A stretch of 6,158 nucleotides of DNA, from positions 1 through 6,158 of the forward strand of contig JAMOPK010000374.1 in assembly GCA_027064565.1 (NCBI GenBank), written 5' to 3'. Below are positions 1 through 4,098 of the stretch, in pieces. Each line of letters opens with the position of its first letter. Position 1 is the stretch's first letter. This stretch comes from Caldifarciminota bacterium (GTDB lineage Bacteria; Hydrothermota; Hydrothermia; B15-G9). The translations under genes were made by a program, and so were the position numbers. The notes under the pieces are model-generated. The model saw only the letters and a program-made list of their open reading frames with translations, was not told the origin of the DNA and did no database searches.

Positions 1-1009
1 CCACTTTGCCCTTTTTGAACAGCAGGCCGAACCCGGGGCCTGCCGCGATGCCGATGTCCGCATCCCGCGCCTCGCCCGGCCCGTTGACCTCGCATCCCAT
101 CACGGCAACTCTGAGTGGAGTTTTGATATCAGAAAGCCGCTTTTCGATCTCCTGAACGATTTTCATCAGGTCGATCCTCGTCCTTGCGCACGTGGGGCAC
201 GAGATCAGCATGATGCCCCTTGCCCGCAGTTCCAGCGCCTTCAGTATCTCCCATGCGACTTTGACCTCTTCGACCGGGTCAGCGGTGAGCGAGACCCGGA
301 TCGTGTCGCCGATTCCTTCTGCTAAAAGCGTTCCGATTCCAACTGCCGACTTGATCGTGCCCGTCCATGCCGGGCCAGCTTCGGTGATGCCGAGGTGGAG
401 CGGGTAATCAATCTGCCCGGAGATCAGCCTGTAAGCGCGAATTGTTCCGGGCACGGATGACCCTTTGACGGAGACCACGATGTCGTTGAACCCGTTGTCC
501 TCGAAAAACCTGACCCATCTGACAGCGGATTCCACCATTGCCTCAGGCGTGACGCCGCCGTGTTTGTCGATCAGATCAACTTCGAGGGAGCCGGAGTTGA
601 CTCCTATCCTGATTGGCACGGAATTGCTTTTAGCAGCAGCGATGACCTCCCTGACCCTATCATAACCGCCGATGTTTCCGGGATTTATACGGATTTTGTG
701 CGCTCCGGCTTCGATGGCCGCTATGGCAAGCCTGTGGTTGAAGTGAATGTCCGCTATGACCGGGATCGGGGATGACCTTACGATTTCACGGAACGCCGCA
801 ACCGCTTTCATGTTCGGCACGGCGACCCGAACAAGCTCACATCCAGCCCCGTGCAGTCGTTCGATCTGCTGGAGCGTGGCATCGACGTCTTCGGTCCGGG
901 TGGATGTCATCGACTGGACGACAACCGGATGGCCGCCGCCGATAACCACATCGCCGACCCTGACGGCCCTTGTCACTTTTCGGGGATAATCAGCTCTGAC
1001 GGATTTCAT
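1..1009 (-). CDS. ispG: 4-hydroxy-3-methylbut-2-enyl diphosphate synthase (IspG/GcpE), 3' end cut by window edge
   Basis: IspG is a cytosolic [4Fe-4S] enzyme of the MEP pathway. It reductively converts methylerythritol cyclodiphosphate to HMBPP, the penultimate step to IPP/DMAPP. The minus-strand frame is open from an ATG at 1009-1007 to the left edge, giving 336 residues. The N-terminal TIM-barrel part shows VVVQSMTSTRTEDVDAT (about 25-41), VIADIHFNHR, KIRINPGNIG, and further on LHLGITEAG and RVSLTADPVEEV. The C-terminal iron-sulfur part has CPTCART with C271 and C274, and MGCEVNGPGE with C306 and E313. These match the three cysteine ligands and the glutamate known in the E. coli enzyme, each offset by one residue. 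E. coli IspG has about 372 residues, so perhaps 20-35 C-terminal residues are missing. The start is 27 bp after the glycosyltransferase stop, with only a weak TAAGG close to the ATG, so it is probably last or late in the same operon. Confidence 0.96.
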   Translation of the reverse strand, partial: MKSVRADYPRKVTRAVRVGDVVIGGGHPVVVQSMTSTRTEDVDATLQQIERLHGAGCELVRVAVPNMKAVAAFREIVRSSPIPVIADIHFNHRLAIAAIEAGAHKIRINPGNIGGYDRVREVIAAAKSNSVPIRIGVNSGSLEVDLIDKHGGVTPEAMVESAVRWVRFFEDNGFNDIVVSVKGSSVPGTIRAYRLISGQIDYPLHLGITEAGPAWTGTIKSAVGIGTLLAEGIGDTIRVSLTADPVEEVKVAWEILKALELRARGIMLISCPTCARTRIDLMKIVQEIEKRLSDIKTPLRVAVMGCEVNGPGEARDADIGIAAGPGFGLLFKKGKV

Positions 1010-1036
1010 GCCTTAAGTATATTGCCACGGTGAAAT

Positions 1037-2026
1037 TCATTCGGAGATGAGCCTGCGCACCGCATCCACCACATCCTCAGGCGGTATCAGCCGCAGGCAG
1101 GCGAGATCGCCGCGTTTGCAGGGCTTTTCACCGTGCAGACTGCACGGACGGCACGGGAGGTCAAGCTCAAGCACCTCGGATTTCGGACTCAGCGGCCTGA
1201 AGCCGAATTCCGGGATCGTCGGCCCGAACAACGCAACAATCGGGACGTCCAGCGCATCCGCGATGTGCATCGGCCCGGAATCGTTGCTCACAACAGCCTT
1301 TGCGCCTGCGATGACCGCCATCAGGGCCTGGATATCGGTCTGACCGGCGAGGTTGATCGCTTCAGGCGAGCCGTTACCTGAAAAGCATTTGCCCACAACC
1401 CCATCCGCGCGCTCCCTGTCCGTTCCCACGATCACGACGGGCAACTTCAGTTCGGAGCGGAAAAGCCGACAGAGTGCGCCGTAGTGCGGCCAGATGCGGG
1501 GCTCATGGACTGCCTCAGGCGCCAGCACGATGTAGTCATCGGGCAGGTCAAAACCAGGCGTGCGCCGACACGGGCGCAATTGAGGCCGATGGAATTCCTT
1601 CGGAGGCAGGCCAAGCGCGCGCCTTATCGGGCGCTGATACAGCTCGGCCACAGGCACATAGTCGATTTTTTTGTGGAACCAGACCGCCATCCTCCTCTTA
1701 ATTATCCGTTTGTCGTAGGTCAGCTTGAGCTTCCCACCGCTCGCTTTCAGGAGCAAAGCCGTGAGCGGCTTGCGGTGGATGTCAATCACAAGGTCGAAGT
1801 TCTGCTCCCGAATGGCCCGAACGGTCATCCGAATTTCCTTCAGGTCGGGTTTTCTGGAGATGGTCAGGGTCCCGGAGATGCGTTCATCGCACCGGAAAAG
1901 CTCATCGTAGGGCTTTCTGGTGAGGATGAAGACGGAGAAGCCCTGCCGATGCAGCATCTCGATGGCGGAAGTGGCAATAACCACATCGCCGAGCGCCGAG
2001 AGCCGCAACAGCAGGGCCTTTTTCAT
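1037..2026 (-). CDS. Glycosyltransferase family 9 protein, ADP-heptose:LPS heptosyltransferase-like
   Basis: This 329-residue protein has the two-Rossmann-fold GT-B layout of family GT9 (WaaC/WaaF/RfaF type), whose members add heptose from ADP-heptose to the lipopolysaccharide core at the cytoplasmic face of the inner membrane. Seen in the sequence: an N-terminal LLRLSALGDVV with G13-D14, where the family has its catalytic Asp; VLAPEAV near 167-173, opening the C-terminal domain; VVIVGTDRE near 197-205; and the family signature SNDSGPMHIADALDVP at 247-262 followed by ALFGPT. The C-terminus has the cysteine cluster C292, C295, C303 and C310 common in GT9 proteins. A basic stretch RIIKRRM at 107-113 could contact membrane or LPS, which is inference. 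Length is normal. The start ATG overlaps the hslV stop by 4 bp (ATGA), with only a weak SD, which suggests coupling. Acceptor and sugar cannot be assigned from sequence; another GT9 role is possible. Confidence 0.92.
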   Translation of the reverse strand: MKKALLLRLSALGDVVIATSAIEMLHRQGFSVFILTRKPYDELFRCDERISGTLTISRKPDLKEIRMTVRAIREQNFDLVIDIHRKPLTALLLKASGGKLKLTYDKRIIKRRMAVWFHKKIDYVPVAELYQRPIRRALGLPPKEFHRPQLRPCRRTPGFDLPDDYIVLAPEAVHEPRIWPHYGALCRLFRSELKLPVVIVGTDRERADGVVGKCFSGNGSPEAINLAGQTDIQALMAVIAGAKAVVSNDSGPMHIADALDVPIVALFGPTIPEFGFRPLSPKSEVLELDLPCRPCSLHGEKPCKRGDLACLRLIPPEDVVDAVRRLISE

Positions 2027-2553
2027 AGCTCAAGGATGGTTATCTGATCGTTGGTGTAAATGCAGATTTCCGAAGCGATTTTAAGGGCTTTCTCGCAGAT
2101 GGTTCTGGCGTCAAGCTGTGTGTTCTCGATGAGCGCTCTGGCTGCGGCGTAAGCGTAAGGGCCACCCGAACCTATGGCCACGATCTTGTCCTCAGGTTCG
2201 ATGATGTCGCCCTCCCCGGTGAGGATGTAGGCGTGCTCTTTGTCCAGCACCGCGATGATGGCATCCAATCGGCGCAGGACCTTATCGGAACGCCATTCCC
2301 GACCCAGTTCCACCGCAGCACGTGGCAGGTTGCCCCTGTATTCCTCAAGTTTCTCCTCCATTTTCTCGAAAAGGGTCAGCGCATCGGCGGCCCCACCGGC
2401 AAATCCGATCAGGACGCTGTCGTTGTAAATCCTGCGCACCTTTTTAGCGGTGTGTTTGACAACCGTTTCGCCGAAAGTCACCTGCCCATCACCGCCTATG
2501 CACGCCTGCCCGTTGTGGATGAGGCCGAGGATTGTCGTCGCTTTAACTTTCAT
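2023..2553 (-). CDS. hslV: ATP-dependent protease peptidase subunit HslV (ClpQ)
   Basis: HslV forms a double hexameric ring of N-terminal-nucleophile threonine peptidases, related to proteasome beta subunits. It degrades proteins unfolded by the ATPase HslU. The 176 residues are full length. The first five residues MKVKA form a short propeptide; cleavage before T6 of ATTIL exposes the catalytic threonine. In mature numbering D17 (in GGDGQV) and K33 (in KKVRR) are present, as expected for the active site. Further conserved blocks are IGFAGGAADA (49-58), LPRAAVELGREWR (76-88), AIGSGGPYAYAAARALIENT (126-145) and ICIYTN (163-168). Both ends overlap neighbours by 4 bp (ATGA): the start lies in the M18 aminopeptidase stop and the stop in the glycosyltransferase start. 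There is no strong SD before its ATG, consistent with coupling. The usual partner gene hslU is not adjacent. Confidence 0.97.
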   Translation of the reverse strand: MKVKATTILGLIHNGQACIGGDGQVTFGETVVKHTAKKVRRIYNDSVLIGFAGGAADALTLFEKMEEKLEEYRGNLPRAAVELGREWRSDKVLRRLDAIIAVLDKEHAYILTGEGDIIEPEDKIVAIGSGGPYAYAAARALIENTQLDARTICEKALKIASEICIYTNDQITILEL

Positions 2554-3941
2554 TTCGACTCAAAGAAGGCTTTGTAGGCTTTGTAAGCCATCCACAGGTC
2601 GGCTTTTGATGCGATCTCAAAGGGCGAATGCATGGACAGCAGGGCCGGGCCGGCATCGATGACGTCCATGCCATATTTTGCAAGGAACTTCGCGACCGTT
2701 CCGCCACCGCCTTCGTCCACCTTGCCGAGTCCAGCGGGCTGCCAGATGACGCCGTTCTCGTTGAAAATGCGCCTGATTTCGGCCACAAACTCGGCATGAG
2801 CGTCGTTGGCCGAGTATTTGCCACCCCTGCCCGTGTATTTCATGATCGGCAGGCCGTGGCCGAGGACAGCCGCATTCTTGAGATCATGGACCTCCTTCCA
2901 CATGGGATCGACCGCTGCGGTCACATCCGCCGAAATCGCCTGAGATTTCTGGAGGGCCGTCATGAGGTTTCTGTAATCGAGGTCGTTCTGGACATCGAGG
3001 AGCTGAGCGATGACGTGCTCGGCGAACCGCGACTGAGCGCCGGTGTTGCCGTCCGAACCGATCTCCTCCTTGTCGAACAGGAGGGCGACCGCGGTCCATT
3101 CCGGCTCGCCGGCTTCAATGACCGCCCTGAGCGCGGTGTAAGCGCATATCCGGTCGTCATGGCCGTATCCGCCGATCATGCTCGAGTCGAGTCCTACGTC
3201 GCGGGCCGGGCCGGCCGGCACAACCTCTAACTCGGCGGACATGAAATCCTCTTCCGCTATCCCGAACCTGTCGTTCAAGAGCTTGAGCACGTTGAGCTTG
3301 ATGCGTTCCTTGACGTTTTCGTTCTCCGGTATCGGGATTGACGCGACGATGAGGTCGAGTTTTTCGCCCGGCACGGCATCGTCGATCTTCTTGCCATACT
3401 GCGCTTTGTGGGCAAGGTGAGGGAGAAGGTCTTCGATGGTGAAGACCGGGTCGTCCGGGTTGTCGCCGATGTTGATTTTCACCACCCTACCATCGGTTTT
3501 CACCACCACGCCGTGGATCGCCAGCGGACGGGCAACCCACTGGTATTTCTTGATTCCGCCGTAGTAATGGAGGTCGAAAAGTGCTGTGGCTGACTGATTA
3601 TCCTCATAAAGTGGGTTCTGCTTCACGTCGATTCGAGGGACGTCGATGTGGGCGGCGACAATTCGCACGCCTTCACGGACCGGTTTCCTGCCCAGCTTCA
3701 CAACGGCAACGGCTTTGTTTCTGTTGACTATGATGAGCTTATCGCCTCCGTCCTGTATCTCGTTGAATCCGGCGGATTTCGCCTGTTCAACGGCGAACTC
3801 CACGACCTCACGTTCGGTTTTGTGGGTCGAGAGGAATTTCCTGTATTCATCGGCGAACTCCATCACCTTCGACTTTTCATCTTCGCTCAGAGTCTCCCAG
3901 ACCGAGCGCCTTTTCCACACAAGTTCGTCATACATGGCCAT
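2550..3941 (-). CDS. M18 family zinc aminopeptidase (aspartyl aminopeptidase-like)
   Basis: M18 enzymes are cytosolic, dinuclear-metal aminopeptidases forming large tetrahedral dodecamers. They remove N-terminal residues, often acidic ones, from peptides. The 463-residue length is normal for bacterial members. Active-site motifs in order: AAHIDVPR with H98 and D100; GHDDR with D262 the likely bridging ligand; DKEEIGSDG with E292 the likely general base and E293 a ligand; SADV with D339; and SMHSPFE with H438. Compared with the human DNPEP pattern the complete ligand set is present, so the enzyme should be active. The N-terminus (about 1-75) is a helical lead-in without a signal peptide. I chose the ATG at 3941-3939 because GAGGAGGT lies four bases upstream; a second ATG two codons on (3935) is possible. 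It is the first gene of the operon, and its TGA overlaps the hslV ATG. Supplying peptide trimming downstream of HslV is an inference. Substrate preference cannot be told. Confidence 0.95.
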   Translation of the reverse strand: MAMYDELVWKRRSVWETLSEDEKSKVMEFADEYRKFLSTHKTEREVVEFAVEQAKSAGFNEIQDGGDKLIIVNRNKAVAVVKLGRKPVREGVRIVAAHIDVPRIDVKQNPLYEDNQSATALFDLHYYGGIKKYQWVARPLAIHGVVVKTDGRVVKINIGDNPDDPVFTIEDLLPHLAHKAQYGKKIDDAVPGEKLDLIVASIPIPENENVKERIKLNVLKLLNDRFGIAEEDFMSAELEVVPAGPARDVGLDSSMIGGYGHDDRICAYTALRAVIEAGEPEWTAVALLFDKEEIGSDGNTGAQSRFAEHVIAQLLDVQNDLDYRNLMTALQKSQAISADVTAAVDPMWKEVHDLKNAAVLGHGLPIMKYTGRGGKYSANDAHAEFVAEIRRIFNENGVIWQPAGLGKVDEGGGGTVAKFLAKYGMDVIDAGPALLSMHSPFEIASKADLWMAYKAYKAFFESK

Positions 3942-3945
3942 AGTT

Positions 3946-3953
3946 ACCTCCTC
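3946..3953 (-). promoter_or_regulatory. Strong Shine-Dalgarno site of the M18 aminopeptidase gene
   Basis: On the minus strand this reads GAGGAGGT, an almost full complement of the 16S rRNA 3' end. It is followed by AACT and then the ATG at 3941-3939. This is the only strong ribosome site in the minus-strand unit. It supports the first of the two nearby ATG codons and suggests that the later genes depend on translational coupling. Confidence 0.8.
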
Positions 3954-3984
3954 TTTTCGTTTCTAAAATCTTAATTCATAGCCC

Positions 3985-4016
3985 TTGACATTAAAAGGCC
4001 AGCTTCAACCTATTTT
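3985..4016 (+). promoter_or_regulatory. Possible sigma-70-like promoter for ileS (exact -35, poor -10)
   Basis: TTGACA at 3985-3990 matches the -35 consensus exactly. The best AT-rich -10 candidate is TATTTT at 4011-4016, but that leaves a 20-bp spacer, longer than usual. Candidates at 17-18 bp (around ACCTAT/CCTATT) match poorly. A competing -10, TAAAAT at 4036-4041, has only a weak -35 (TTTTAA at 4013-4018). The assignment is therefore tentative. Confidence 0.25.
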
Positions 4017-4018
4017 AA
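3991..4018. repeat. Imperfect AT-rich inverted repeat (weak hairpin)
   Basis: TTAAAAGG at 3991-3998 can pair with CCTATTTTAA at 4009-4018 if two bases bulge, leaving a 10-base loop (CCAGCTTCAA). The stem is AT-rich and imperfect. It has no following T-run on either strand that would make it a convincing terminator. Function unknown. Confidence 0.2.
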
Positions 4019-4042
4019 TTTAAGGCATTGGGCGATAAAATA
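4011..4042. repeat. Inverted repeat TATTTTA / TAAAATA, possible back-to-back -10 elements
   Basis: TATTTTA at 4011-4017 is the exact reverse complement of TAAAATA at 4036-4042, with 18 bp between. Each arm contains TAAAAT oriented toward the gene it would serve: the left arm on the minus strand toward the M18 gene, the right arm on the plus strand toward ileS. This fits either paired divergent promoters or an operator for a dimeric regulator, but such AT-rich words also arise by chance. Confidence 0.3.
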
Positions 4043-4064
4043 AATCGCTGACATTAGGCATTGT

Positions 4065-4098
4065 GAGGGCAAAAATTTAAATCATGAGGAGGGCAAAA
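4065..4098 (+). repeat. Direct repeat GAGGGCAAAA, second copy forming the ileS ribosome site
   Basis: GAGGGCAAAA is present at 4065-4074 and exactly repeated at 4089-4098, 24 bp apart. The second copy overlaps the ileS Shine-Dalgarno sequence and abuts the GTG start. The first copy is too far (14 bases) from the ATG at 4084 to serve it well. It may be a small local duplication of the ribosome-binding segment. Confidence 0.5.
4086..4093 (+). promoter_or_regulatory. Shine-Dalgarno site that decides the ileS start (GTG 4099)
   Basis: GAGGAGGG lies five to six bases upstream of GTG 4099-4101, an ideal spacing. An in-frame ATG at 4084-4086 overlaps this site and has no comparable SD of its own. 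The residues after the GTG (KDYKETLNLP) align with the start of E. coli IleRS (MSDYKSTLNLP), which also supports the GTG. Confidence 0.75.

Larger units (their letters stand above)
3986..4063 (+). repeat. Short interleaved direct repeats TGACATTA and AGGCATTG
   Basis: TGACATTA occurs at 3986-3993 and again at 4049-4056. AGGCATTG occurs at 4023-4030 and again at 4056-4063, directly joined to the second TGACATTA copy. The copies are 63 and 33 bp apart (about six and three helical turns), so they could be same-face binding sites. This is inference only, because eight-base words can recur by chance in AT-rich DNA. Confidence 0.3.
3942..4098. promoter_or_regulatory. Divergent intergenic control region between the M18/hslV operon and ileS
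   Basis: This 157-bp stretch is much more AT-rich than its flanks and separates two genes read in opposite directions, so it must hold promoters for both. Plus-strand elements include an exact TTGACA at 3985-3990 and a TAAAAT (5 of 6 to the -10 consensus) at 4036-4041. On the minus strand TAAAAT reads at 4017-4012. None of these has a well-matched partner at the usual 16-18 bp spacing, so exact promoters are unsure. There is no T-box antiterminator motif and no clear rho-independent terminator. Several short repeats crowd the region and are listed separately. Confidence 0.6.

Noticed and set aside
192..1033. Several short plus-strand open frames across the first kilobase
   Set aside because: The minus strand here encodes IspG continuously with its conserved cysteines; the plus frames are shadows.
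1010..1036. Terminator or separate promoter between the glycosyltransferase gene and ispG
   Set aside because: The 27 bases contain no hairpin with a T-run and no recognisable -35/-10 pair.
1484..2047. A 187-codon plus-strand open frame opposite the glycosyltransferase gene
   Set aside because: It is antisense to a clearly recognised GT9 protein, shows no recognisable domain, and is expected as a shadow in GC-biased coding DNA.
2628..3230. A 200-codon plus-strand open frame opposite the M18 aminopeptidase
   Set aside because: It lies fully within a confirmed gene on the other strand with all catalytic motifs, and its own translation resembles no family I know.
4063..4080. Mini-ORF GTG AGG GCA AAA ATT TAA as an isoleucine leader peptide
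   Set aside because: It has five codons with only one Ile codon, no Shine-Dalgarno sequence and no attenuator structure, so it is most likely chance.
3942..4098. T-box riboswitch upstream of ileS, as in many Gram-positive bacteria
   Set aside because: The region is short, I see no AGGGTGGNACCGCG-like antiterminator sequence, and there is no terminator hairpin with a T-run.
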